Below are positions 17,591 to 26,777 of a DNA stretch of 64,000 nucleotides, piece after piece. The notes beneath the pieces were generated by a model. It made no database searches. It saw nothing but the letters and a program-made list of their open reading frames with translations, and had not been told where the DNA came from. A program made the translations under genes and the position numbers. The first letter of the stretch is position 1. Each line of letters opens with the position of its first letter. The stretch covers positions 434,001-498,000 of the forward strand of contig NZ_JBIQVZ010000002.1 of assembly GCF_044335535.1 (NCBI RefSeq), written 5' to 3'. This DNA is from Mariniflexile sp044335535. GTDB taxonomy: Bacteria > Bacteroidota > Bacteroidia > Flavobacteriales > Flavobacteriaceae.

Positions 17591-18817
17591 CTAATCATTA
17601 GGTATTGAGAATGTCCCCATATTCAGTTTTCCTTCATCAGAATAAAACAAATAAAAAGTATTATTTAGTGCTATTAATTTAGGAATAGACCTACCTTCTC
17701 CTGCATTGGTATATCTTTCTGTACTTTTTGTTTCTGTCCAATGATTTCCACCATCTATAGAGTATTTATAAACTATTTCCCCTTTATTCATTTTGGCAAT
17801 ACATGATTCATCATCATCACACAAGTCTGGTCTGCTCTTTAAAGCTATAGCCATTATAACCTCGCCTCCAGAAAGGGTAAAAACGGCTGATAAGCCACTA
17901 GATAAATGCCATTCTCCTAAATCTGAAAACAATAGCTTATCGTCAGTATATAATCTATTTCCATTCTTTATTAAGTTGTAATAAACGGACTGAAAAGCAC
18001 CATATGAATAAATACCGATACCGTCTTCATTAAAAGTTATATCTGGATTAGATTTTCTACCTATTCCTTGAGATATATTATTTTTGGAATTCTCCAGTTG
18101 GTTTATAAAATCCGTTCCTTCCAAGGCATTAAAATACCAAATACTTCCATCTGGCCAAGGGTTACCCGACAGCATATATACTTTCCCATTATTATATCGC
18201 ATTTGAAAATTAGCATCCAATCTACTATAACTTGTCTCAAACTTTCCTAAGCGTTGAATTCCTTTAGGTGTGACCTCATAAAAGCTAAAAAGATTTTTTA
18301 TATCTTCTTGTCCTGTTGGGTCAGTATGTACCAAATACGCATCTCCATTATCCAATGCTGCAAGTCCTACAACATAATTTCTTTTTACAGGCTCAGAAAC
18401 CTGCATATTTCTTATAAGCCAATTACCAGTAGAATCCTTTTTACTATAATTTAGAATATGACCTTCATTCCAATTACCTCCTTCTCTTGTTAAGGTATGA
18501 ACTGTTCCATTTTTACTTACTCCTATAGCGGGTTCATAATCCATTGGTTGCTGTCTTGAATCTGCAATCCTATTATCTTCAAAGACAATATTACCCACAG
18601 TATCTAGCTCATAGTAATGGGCAGCGATGATATGTATTTTATTTTTAAAGGAAACTACATCAAATTGATTCCCTTCAACAACACTGTTAGTAAACTTCCA
18701 TTCTTCCTGTCCAAATGTGACGTTTAATCCAAAAAAAAATACAAGAAGCATACAAGTTGTTTTATATTTTAAACAGTTGAAATCATTAGATGTTATTTTA
18801 ATATATGTTTTCATCAT
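17591..18817 (-). CDS. Secreted beta-propeller (BNR-4-like) protein
   Basis: This 408-aa protein has an N-terminal hydrophobic signal (TCMLLVFFFGLNVTFG) and then repeating beta-strand blocks. Examples are EPAIGVSKNGTVHTL, GLAALDNGDAYLVHTD, NPDITFNEDGIGIYSYG and YKYSIDGGNHWTETKST. This is the pattern of a seven-bladed BNR/sialidase-type propeller. Propellers of this sort include the PL24/PL25 ulvan lyases and rhamnogalacturonan-type enzymes, so a lyase or glycosidase role is possible. I cannot align catalytic residues with confidence. It lies between a GH28 and a sulfatase gene at the end of the PUL, so action on a sulfated uronic-acid oligosaccharide is a reasonable guess. The function is otherwise unknown. 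Confidence 0.7.
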   Translation of the reverse strand: MMKTYIKITSNDFNCLKYKTTCMLLVFFFGLNVTFGQEEWKFTNSVVEGNQFDVVSFKNKIHIIAAHYYELDTVGNIVFEDNRIADSRQQPMDYEPAIGVSKNGTVHTLTREGGNWNEGHILNYSKKDSTGNWLIRNMQVSEPVKRNYVVGLAALDNGDAYLVHTDPTGQEDIKNLFSFYEVTPKGIQRLGKFETSYSRLDANFQMRYNNGKVYMLSGNPWPDGSIWYFNALEGTDFINQLENSKNNISQGIGRKSNPDITFNEDGIGIYSYGAFQSVYYNLIKNGNRLYTDDKLLFSDLGEWHLSSGLSAVFTLSGGEVIMAIALKSRPDLCDDDESCIAKMNKGEIVYKYSIDGGNHWTETKSTERYTNAGEGRSIPKLIALNNTFYLFYSDEGKLNMGTFSIPND

Positions 18818-18929
18818 TTTATTAAATATTTTATAATTAATTTTTCAATTAATTTTTATTTACAATTGAATTTAGCTTGCTATTAGATTTATTTCTGAAC
18901 CCTAAACTTATCTGAAGTATTTATTTTGA

Positions 18930-20426
18930 TTATTTTTCATTAACAACAGAAGCACCGTATAACCAATTATTGTCCAACTTTAAATTCTCTGTGTTTTTTG
19001 ATTGCAAAAATATTTCTGTTGATTCTTTGGTATTACAATTATGAATATAAATGTCATTACTATTGCTTAATTTTATAATTGCCTCATTGTTCTCTATATT
19101 TTCAGATTTAAAACCATCAATATCAACAGTTTCTCCATTGTCAATAGTTAAAGGATTTCCGTTTTCACAGTTAACAGTGACATCTATGAATTTGGCATTT
19201 TCTATAAAACTAGTTTGAAATCCGTTTTTGGAAGTAAAGTTTGAGTTTACTATAGATAAACCCTCAACAGGAGCCTCTGGTAAGCCTTTTACAATAAGAG
19301 CATTTTCAACATTAACAGCAGTAATATTACTTAACTGAATATTCTTAAAAAACGGTGTTTCAATGGTAACCGGTAATTTAGCCGTATCCTTATTCCCATA
19401 ATACATGTCAATGGAAATAGCAGTTGTAACATTATTCATTATAATATTATCAGCCCTATAATTTTCAACAACACCTCCTCTTCCTCGACCTGTTTTAATT
19501 CTAATACCACGTAAAGTTCCGTTAAAAACACAATTAGAAATAGTTACATTTCTAACATCCCCGGACATTTCACTTCCTATGCCTATTGCACTATGCCCAT
19601 GGGCAAAAGTGCAATTGCTAATAACGATATTCTCACACGGTTTTGCCACCCTTCTTCCATCTTCATTATATCCCGATTTAATTGTAATACAATCATCCCC
19701 ACAATCAACAAAACAATTTAATATCCGTACATTTTTACACGATTCCGGATTGATCCCATCTGTATTTGGCGAATCATAAGGTTGAATTATTGATATTTTT
19801 TCTATGGTTACATTTTCACAGTACACAGGGTGAATGGTCCATGAAGGTGAATTCACTATAGTCAATTCAGAAATCAAAACGTTGGTACAATTATAAAGAT
19901 TTATCATTCTTGGTCGTGGTACTCTTAATGGACTTCCGACAGGATTGTCAGGTTCCCTTTCTGTTATTCCATTTTTTGCTCTAATATCTCGGGTTTTATA
20001 AAATGCTTCCCACCAAGCTTCACCTTGTCCGTTAAGCATTCCTCTTCCGGTAATGGTAACATTTTGTAAATCATGTCCCGTAAATAAGGAGGCATACACT
20101 TTCCTTTCAATCCCTTCCCATCGTCCATCAACAATGGGGCAGTTTTCAATAGTATCATCAAATAGAAGGGTAGCGCCAGAATAAACCTCAAAATAGATAT
20201 TGCTCTTTAAAAACAATGCCCCTGTTACATAATTTCCCGGAGGCACTATAACTTTTCCACCTCCATTGGCATTACAACTGTCTATGGCTGTTTGAATGGC
20301 ATGGGTAGATAAGGTTGAACCATCACCTACGGCCCCATAATCCTTTATGTTATATATTCCATTTTCTTGCGAAAAACCTAATACTGGAAGACATATAATT
20401 TGAATAAGTAGTATGAATCTTTTCAT
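18930..20426 (-). CDS. Glycoside hydrolase family 28 (polygalacturonase-like), copy A
   Basis: This is an inverting alpha-glycosidase of the right-handed parallel beta-helix fold. The 498-aa protein starts with a signal peptide (FILLIQIICLPVLGFS). The first turn YNIKDYGAVGDGS is typical of GH28. The active-site signatures are complete: NTDG near residue 221, GDD near 243, the HGHS loop near 274 and RIK near 310. Known GH28 members cleave galacturonan or rhamnogalacturonan. Substrates here could be sulfated or branched uronic-acid polymers. It is the second of two adjacent GH28 genes (60-bp gap). Its last quarter closely resembles the pseudogene at 47690-48009, so another copy once lay upstream. 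Confidence 0.93.
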   Translation of the reverse strand: MKRFILLIQIICLPVLGFSQENGIYNIKDYGAVGDGSTLSTHAIQTAIDSCNANGGGKVIVPPGNYVTGALFLKSNIYFEVYSGATLLFDDTIENCPIVDGRWEGIERKVYASLFTGHDLQNVTITGRGMLNGQGEAWWEAFYKTRDIRAKNGITEREPDNPVGSPLRVPRPRMINLYNCTNVLISELTIVNSPSWTIHPVYCENVTIEKISIIQPYDSPNTDGINPESCKNVRILNCFVDCGDDCITIKSGYNEDGRRVAKPCENIVISNCTFAHGHSAIGIGSEMSGDVRNVTISNCVFNGTLRGIRIKTGRGRGGVVENYRADNIIMNNVTTAISIDMYYGNKDTAKLPVTIETPFFKNIQLSNITAVNVENALIVKGLPEAPVEGLSIVNSNFTSKNGFQTSFIENAKFIDVTVNCENGNPLTIDNGETVDIDGFKSENIENNEAIIKLSNSNDIYIHNCNTKESTEIFLQSKNTENLKLDNNWLYGASVVNEK

Positions 20427-20486
20427 AGTTTAAATAATTTTAAATAAAAGTGTATATGCTATTAAATCTTGTTTGTTTAATTATTT

Positions 20487-22070
20487 TTATTGCTTTATAA
20501 AAACCTCATCCTTAGGCACCTCCTCACTAACATCTACATGAATAGGATTGTCTAAATAATTATAAAGAATTATGTTTTTTGTAGTTTCTCCGAGAATTTT
20601 ATACCGTTTTGGAGATGTAGAATTTACTATAACATCTACATCTATAGCGTCTTCTAAATTTATAATCTTGTTGTCGCTATCTCTTACTGTTAATCCTTCA
20701 ATACTCAAATTTTTAATATACTTTCCATTTAAAATATCTGTAGCTTCTGAGCGTATCAAAATATTTTTCAATGAAAGTCCATCCACATTTTTGATTTTCA
20801 TCCCCTCAACGGAGCTAATGTCCATATTGCTAAAACTAATGTCCTTAAAATTGCTTTCTCCCAATCCATACAAAAAAGCAGGATACTTAATATTGGACAT
20901 GGTTATGTTTGAAAAATGAATGTTTTCAAGTTTTGGTGTACTCTTGTTTATGGGCATATACTGAATGGAATCTTTATCGTAATACATGGCATTAATATGT
21001 ATCGCTGCCGGAACCCCATCATAACAATAGAGAATATCCTTGATAATAACATTGTTTACCCTTACATTTTTGATATAGCCCCCACGATCCCTGTTGGTTT
21101 TAATATGAATTCCTTTTCCCGTATTTTCCATAAAGCAATTACTAATTACCACGTCTTCAATACCTGCAGACATTTCACTGCCTATTGCCACGCCCGCGGC
21201 GCCGTGTTTCATGGTACAATTACTTATCTGAATGTTTTTTGAGGGTTTATAATTTTCGCGAGCCTCAGGTCCTTTTCCCGATTTAATGGCAATGCAATCA
21301 TCACCAACATCGATGACACAATTGGTGATTTTTACATTTCTACTGGATTCTGGATTAATACCATCTGTATTTGAAGATTCTTCAGGGTTTTTAATATAAA
21401 CACCGTCTACGGTCACATTTTCACAATCTACAAAATGAACGGTCCAAAATGGAGCGTTTATTATTTTGATATCTTTTATCTTAATACGGGAGCTGTTTAA
21501 AAATTGAATAAAAAGTGGTCGTTGAAATCCGGACTGGTCTAAACTCTTTTTCTCAGGATTGTTTTTGGCAAAAATCCTCTGCCATTTATTTGGTTCTCTT
21601 TTAATTCCTTGTTTTTTGTCTTTTCGTATGTCCATAATAGCCTTTTGCCATACCGCTCCTTGTCCATCAACAGTGCCCATACCTATAATTGAAACATTTT
21701 GAAGATTGTTCCCATAAATCAAAGGTGAAAACCCCATACCATTTGCTCCCTGAAACCTCGTTGGAACCATGGGAAGGTAATCATCAAAATCCTCACTGAA
21801 TTTTACAATTGCCCCTGCATCAATGTGAAGCGTGATATTGTTTTTTAAATGGATTGGTCCAGTGAGATAATCACCCGCGGGAAAATAAACCGTTCCTCCT
21901 CCTTGTGATGAAGCTTTTTCTATAGCGGCTTTTATCGCCAATGTATTTTTATATACACCATCATTTTTGGCTCCATAGTCAAGTACATTTATAACATTTT
22001 GTGCATGTCCTATCGTTACAACAAAAAACAGAATCATTCCAAGTAATAGGTTAAAAAAAATCTTATTCAT
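20487..22070 (-). CDS. Glycoside hydrolase family 28 (polygalacturonase-like), copy B
   Basis: This 527-aa secreted beta-helix enzyme has a signal peptide (LLLGMILFFVVTIGHA) followed by VLDYGAKNDG. The motifs NTDGINPESS and GDDCIAIKSG keep the catalytic aspartates. The third motif reads KHGAAGVAIGSEM and the fourth HIKTNRDRGG, so the usual Arg of RIK is His. It contains an insertion around residues 145-190 (DIRKDKKQGIKREPNKW) not seen in copy A. The substitution points to a different sugar in the acceptor or donor site, rather than loss of activity. It lies between the GH3 gene and GH28 copy A, with short gaps (22 and 60 bp), and is surely cotranscribed. Confidence 0.92.
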   Translation of the reverse strand: MNKIFFNLLLGMILFFVVTIGHAQNVINVLDYGAKNDGVYKNTLAIKAAIEKASSQGGGTVYFPAGDYLTGPIHLKNNITLHIDAGAIVKFSEDFDDYLPMVPTRFQGANGMGFSPLIYGNNLQNVSIIGMGTVDGQGAVWQKAIMDIRKDKKQGIKREPNKWQRIFAKNNPEKKSLDQSGFQRPLFIQFLNSSRIKIKDIKIINAPFWTVHFVDCENVTVDGVYIKNPEESSNTDGINPESSRNVKITNCVIDVGDDCIAIKSGKGPEARENYKPSKNIQISNCTMKHGAAGVAIGSEMSAGIEDVVISNCFMENTGKGIHIKTNRDRGGYIKNVRVNNVIIKDILYCYDGVPAAIHINAMYYDKDSIQYMPINKSTPKLENIHFSNITMSNIKYPAFLYGLGESNFKDISFSNMDISSVEGMKIKNVDGLSLKNILIRSEATDILNGKYIKNLSIEGLTVRDSDNKIINLEDAIDVDVIVNSTSPKRYKILGETTKNIILYNYLDNPIHVDVSEEVPKDEVFIKQ

Positions 22071-22092
22071 AGTTACTTATTAAATTAAATTG

Positions 22093-24345
22093 TTATTTTA
22101 ATTGAGTTGCAGCCTTCATCTCATCTACCATTATTGTAAAGCTTCCCTTTTCTACAACGCGTTCCATTTTTTGGTTCCATAATGAAAATGTTTTATATGG
22201 AATTTTAATTTCAATGGGCCTTGTTTCATTTGGTAATAATTTAACTTTATAAAAAGCCGCTAAGGACTTCACAGGTGTTGTCACTGATGCATAGTCATCA
22301 CTTACATAAACAAGTATAGTCTCTTCGACAGGCATATTGCCGCTATTAGATACATTAAACTTAACGCTTACTGGCTGTTCATTCGTAATCTCATCATCTA
22401 CAACTAGATTATTATATGTAACTGTAGTATAATGCATACCTGAGCCAAATTCATATAAAAATTCGGTTGGCTCATCGTTATATTCCCTGAAATATGCTGC
22501 GGGCCTATAATTATAAAACGCAGGCAACTGACCTGAGCTTAACGGAAAGGTTATAGGTAGTTTGCCAGAAGGATTATAACGACCAAAAATAATATCGGCC
22601 AAAGCTTGCCCACCAAACTCTCCTGGTTCCCATGCGTAAATTACGGCACTGGCCAACTCTTTTGCTTTTTTAATAGCTCTCGGTTTACCTGAAATAATAA
22701 TAACTACAACAGGTTTGCCTGCATCATAAGCTGCCTGTATCAGTTCTTCTTGTCTACCAAATAAATTTAAATTTGCACTATCTGAGTTTTCTCCACTAGT
22801 TCGGACAACTTCTGTACTACGAGTAGGATTATCACCCAAGACCAAAACGGTAATATCCGATTCTGATGCCCGTAATTTGGTCTCTTCAATATCCTTATCA
22901 GAAATGTTACTATGGTCTCCACTTGCATAGTAATCTAAAGTTATTTGTTCATTTTTAAAGGCTTCCAAAATCGTGATAATTTGATCATCCTCCTGGCTTG
23001 CCGACCAATCTCCAAGTATGGTTTGGTTGTTGGCATTAGGGCCTGTTAAAAAAATACGGGTTTGTTTTAAACTCTTTAATGGTAATAGATTTCTTTTGTT
23101 TTCCAGTAATACCATAGACTTTTGTGCCGCTTCCAATGCTATTGCCTTTGCTGTATCTGATCTTAAATTAACTTTAGAGGGATCCACCAATACGTTCTCA
23201 AAAAGGCCTAACTTAAACTTATAAGCTAAAATACTTTTTACAGCTTGCTCAATTCGTTTTTCCGGAATTTCACCTTTCTCTACTTGTGATACTACAGTTT
23301 CGAAAAAACCTGGACCATGCATGTTCATATCAATTCCTGCATTCACGGCCAGCCTATTAGCTTCCTCTTGTGAAGACGCTATTCTATGTAATGAATGAAG
23401 TCGTTTCACATCCATCCAATCACTGACTATAAATCCATTGAAACCTAATTCATCCCGAAGTCGTGTTTTAAGCAAGTATTCGTTAGCGTGACAAGGAATG
23501 CCATTCAAATCATGGTGAGCAGCCATTATGGTTGCACATCCCTCATTAACAATGCTCTCAAACGGAGGTAGCCAAATTTCATTAAGAGCTCTTTCTGAAG
23601 CATCCATAGGACTAAAATTGAGACCTCGCAAAGGTTGGCTTCCAGCCACAAAATGTTTTCCACAAGCTAGAACACTTGTTTCTAATTCATTATTTTGATA
23701 TCCTTTAACCATAGCACGTCCCATTTCTCCAACCAAAAACGGATCTTCTCCAAAGGTTTCTCCGATACGTCCCCAACGTGCATCTCGACCAACATCTACA
23801 TTTGGAGAAAACGTCCAGTGACAACCCGTTTGCCTCATTTCTATAGCCGTAATAGTTGCTATTTTTTTTACCAATAAGGTATCAAATGTACTGGCCATAC
23901 CAATTGGTGTAGGAAAAACGGTTGCGCCTTCATATCGGGCGTGACCATGTATGGCATCTTCTGCAATAAGTAATGGGATTTTAAGTCTAGATTGCAATGC
24001 AATACTTTGAAGAAAATTAGCTTCATCCACTCCTTTAACAAGTAAAAAAGACCCAATCTCCCCATTTTTTATCCGAGCTTTTACATCATTAACACCTAGA
24101 CCTGGATAGAACTCTTTTTTACCTTGGTTCTCTATATCATCCAATTGATCTGCACTTGTTAAACCTTGCATGTACTTCAATCCTACATACTGCGTCATCT
24201 GACCAACTTTTTCTTTTAGTGTCATCCGACTATAGAGGTCATCAACACGTTCTTCAACCGGAAGCTGAGGGTTGAGATACTCTTGGGAAAACGATAAGAA
24301 AACGTTTCCTGTTAAAATGATAAAAATTATAGCTTTTCGAACCAT
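22093..24345 (-). CDS. Glycoside hydrolase family 3 (beta-glycosidase)
   Basis: This retaining exo-beta-glycosidase (beta-glucosidase or beta-xylosidase type) has 750 aa and a signal peptide (AIIFIILTGNVFLSFS). The domain order is a TIM barrel (about 30-370) with GKHFVAGS and the nucleophile Asp in GFIVSDWMDV near residue 308, then an alpha/beta sandwich. A C-terminal fibronectin-like domain ends in MERVVEKGSFTIMVDEM. Its location between GH2 and two GH28 genes suggests removal of a beta-linked side-chain or terminal sugar in the periplasm. A C-terminal GH3 remnant at 45221-45391 shows a second copy existed. Substrate specificity is not predictable here. Confidence 0.94.
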   Translation of the reverse strand: MVRKAIIFIILTGNVFLSFSQEYLNPQLPVEERVDDLYSRMTLKEKVGQMTQYVGLKYMQGLTSADQLDDIENQGKKEFYPGLGVNDVKARIKNGEIGSFLLVKGVDEANFLQSIALQSRLKIPLLIAEDAIHGHARYEGATVFPTPIGMASTFDTLLVKKIATITAIEMRQTGCHWTFSPNVDVGRDARWGRIGETFGEDPFLVGEMGRAMVKGYQNNELETSVLACGKHFVAGSQPLRGLNFSPMDASERALNEIWLPPFESIVNEGCATIMAAHHDLNGIPCHANEYLLKTRLRDELGFNGFIVSDWMDVKRLHSLHRIASSQEEANRLAVNAGIDMNMHGPGFFETVVSQVEKGEIPEKRIEQAVKSILAYKFKLGLFENVLVDPSKVNLRSDTAKAIALEAAQKSMVLLENKRNLLPLKSLKQTRIFLTGPNANNQTILGDWSASQEDDQIITILEAFKNEQITLDYYASGDHSNISDKDIEETKLRASESDITVLVLGDNPTRSTEVVRTSGENSDSANLNLFGRQEELIQAAYDAGKPVVVIIISGKPRAIKKAKELASAVIYAWEPGEFGGQALADIIFGRYNPSGKLPITFPLSSGQLPAFYNYRPAAYFREYNDEPTEFLYEFGSGMHYTTVTYNNLVVDDEITNEQPVSVKFNVSNSGNMPVEETILVYVSDDYASVTTPVKSLAAFYKVKLLPNETRPIEIKIPYKTFSLWNQKMERVVEKGSFTIMVDEMKAATQLK

Positions 24346-24373
24346 TTGTTTTCTATTTAAATTGGTGTTTTTA

Positions 24374-26764
24374 TTATTCAGTTGACATTTTAGATTGAAC
24401 GATTAAAGTCCCTTGAGCCTGTATATTCTTGTAATGAGCCACTATTTTAAATTCTGTTTTATTATTACCTGTCTTTAAGATAATTGATGATATGCCAGCT
24501 TTAATTTCAGCAGGATTATCGCCTATCAACTTGCCATCATTACCTGAAATAATCGTAAACTGAACTAGCCCTTTTTCATAAGGAAGTATGGTTCCGTTTC
24601 CATCCTTAACCACTGCCCTAACAAAAATTTCATCGTTGGTAGAGGCTTGAATGCCACTCTCATCAAACTCAATAGTCATATTTTTGAACTCATTTGGCGT
24701 ACTTACAGAATCACGGGCAACAGGTTCTCCTTGTATATAACCAATAGCTTCAAGAGTGCCTGCTTGAAATTCTTCTATTTTGAATGTAAATGGTGGATTT
24801 TTAAGATTTGTTGAAATTCTGTTGACATCTGGCTTTTGTTTGGCTATTTGCTCACCATTTAAAAGCAAGGCAACTTCATCACAATTACTAAACACCCTAA
24901 CATCTAATGACGATTCTGGAGTCCAATAACTAGCAATAGAAACCATTGGTGACGCCTTCTCTTCTAGAGTACGTTGACTTCTATAAAAATCGTAACTGAA
25001 TTTTGGAAGTCTATCGATACTCATAATTCCGGAAGCTTCCAAATCATCATGATAGCCTCTATTATAATCAAACATTACCCAATAACCATCAGCATGCGCT
25101 GGTGTATAAAGGTTGTCGTTATGTGCTTCTTGAATGTTTGTAGCCTGTTGCAAAAGTGCCTTTTCTCCAAATTCCAGCAATTGCCTACTGGTTCGGTCAG
25201 ATTCGTTAAGATCGTTCCAACTATCTTGATTTAAACCTGCGTTTTGAGCATAGTATTCCCAGTCTCCATATTCTGATACATTATATGGTTTCTTAGTTTC
25301 AACAGTATTATCATGTCTATGTTGTCTAGCTTGCAAATAAATATCATATCCATATTCCATCCATCCAGCAGTCAGTGGCTTATCATTAGGATATTCCTCT
25401 TGTACTGCTTTAATTAATCTATCTATAAACGCTTTTGGCATTTGGGTCTCATTTAAAGATGCTTCCCAAGCTAATACGCAGGGGTTGTTGCGATCTCTTC
25501 TAATCATATCTCTTGTTGTTTGTTCTATTTGGTCTGCGAATTTTGGGTCTTCATTAAAATATTGCCAACCAGGTATGGCATCCAAAACAAACAACCCTAA
25601 CGAGTTACATGCCTCCATAAATGCAGGGGCATGTGGATAATGGGACAGCCTAACATAGTCGAAACCGCCTTCTTTTATTTTTACTGCATCGCGCCATTGG
25701 CTATTATCACTTATAGCATAGCCTAAATAGGGATAATCTTGGTGCCGGTTAACACCACGTAGAAACATTGGTTCTCCGTTTACGTAAAGCTTTTGCTCTT
25801 TAAATTCTATCTTTCTAAAACCTATGGTGTGGGATTCTTTATCAATAATTTGACCCGATTTAGAAATGATGCTCGTTACTAAACTATAGGTTTTGGGGTC
25901 CATTGGGCTCCATAAATCTGGAGATGGCACACTCATTTTAAGAATAACCTCTTTATCTTGGGAGGGGTCAAGGTGTTCTTCCGTCGAAAGCGTTTTTACT
26001 ATTAGTTTATCTTCTTTATATAACTCGGATAGAACTATAAACTGCTTATCTACATCATACTCATTTCTTACATGAACTTTTATTGAAGCCAATGCCTCAT
26101 CTTTTGATATCTTGGGATAGGTTACAAATACACCTCCAGATGCCGGCTTATTTTCTAAAATGGGATCTGTAATGTATAATTTATCTTTCACAATAAGCCA
26201 TGCATTTCTATACAAACCACCATAGGTATTAAAATCTAAAATTTTTAAAGGTTTTGGCCCTGTTATTGGGCTATCCTCATTATTAAGTTTAACAGATACT
26301 ACATTTTTCCCTTCATTAAGAAATTTGGACATATCTACAACAACGGGTAAAAAACCACCTAAATGTTGAGTCACATGACTGTTATTTATCCAAACATCCG
26401 CCACATTCATGGCGCCATCAAGTTTTAACCAAAATGTTTTGCCCAATTGATCTTTAGTGAGATCAATGGTCTTTCTATACCAACAAATGCCCTGCCATTG
26501 TTCTAAGGTAACATAAGGTTCGAGGTTAGCCGTATGCGGTAAAGTAACTGTTTTCCAATCTTCATCAGGAAAATCAACCCCTATTGGAAGCATTTTATTA
26601 TTTTGATCTTGTGCCTCCAATCTTATAAACTTCCAATCTTGATTAAAAAGGAACGTCGTTTCGATTTCCGACCCCTTTTTAACATTGGACGTTGAATTAC
26701 AGGAAAAAACCAGCACTAAAATTAAATTGGCTAAAACTGATAAAAAATTGGACTTAAGTTTCAT
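24374..26764 (-). CDS. Glycoside hydrolase family 2 (beta-galactosidase/glucuronidase-like)
   Basis: This retaining beta-glycosidase is a 796-aa lipoprotein (LVLVFSCNST, Cys at about 22). It has a sugar-binding jelly roll (about 40-220), an immunoglobulin-like domain (about 225-330) and a TIM barrel with RGVNRHQDYP. The acid/base Glu lies in EASLNETQ near 438 and the nucleophile in NVSEYGDWEYY near 497. A C-terminal extension from about 620 has DUF4982-like and immunoglobulin-like domains (LLNGEQIAKQ, RAVVKDGNGTILPY). Family members hydrolyse beta-galactosides, glucuronides or mannosides; this one cannot be narrowed. It sits 14 bp after the FN3-GH28 gene, in the run of glycosidases. Confidence 0.92.
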   Translation of the reverse strand: MKLKSNFLSVLANLILVLVFSCNSTSNVKKGSEIETTFLFNQDWKFIRLEAQDQNNKMLPIGVDFPDEDWKTVTLPHTANLEPYVTLEQWQGICWYRKTIDLTKDQLGKTFWLKLDGAMNVADVWINNSHVTQHLGGFLPVVVDMSKFLNEGKNVVSVKLNNEDSPITGPKPLKILDFNTYGGLYRNAWLIVKDKLYITDPILENKPASGGVFVTYPKISKDEALASIKVHVRNEYDVDKQFIVLSELYKEDKLIVKTLSTEEHLDPSQDKEVILKMSVPSPDLWSPMDPKTYSLVTSIISKSGQIIDKESHTIGFRKIEFKEQKLYVNGEPMFLRGVNRHQDYPYLGYAISDNSQWRDAVKIKEGGFDYVRLSHYPHAPAFMEACNSLGLFVLDAIPGWQYFNEDPKFADQIEQTTRDMIRRDRNNPCVLAWEASLNETQMPKAFIDRLIKAVQEEYPNDKPLTAGWMEYGYDIYLQARQHRHDNTVETKKPYNVSEYGDWEYYAQNAGLNQDSWNDLNESDRTSRQLLEFGEKALLQQATNIQEAHNDNLYTPAHADGYWVMFDYNRGYHDDLEASGIMSIDRLPKFSYDFYRSQRTLEEKASPMVSIASYWTPESSLDVRVFSNCDEVALLLNGEQIAKQKPDVNRISTNLKNPPFTFKIEEFQAGTLEAIGYIQGEPVARDSVSTPNEFKNMTIEFDESGIQASTNDEIFVRAVVKDGNGTILPYEKGLVQFTIISGNDGKLIGDNPAEIKAGISSIILKTGNNKTEFKIVAHYKNIQAQGTLIVQSKMSTE

Positions 26765-26777
26765 ATTGATTTATTTT

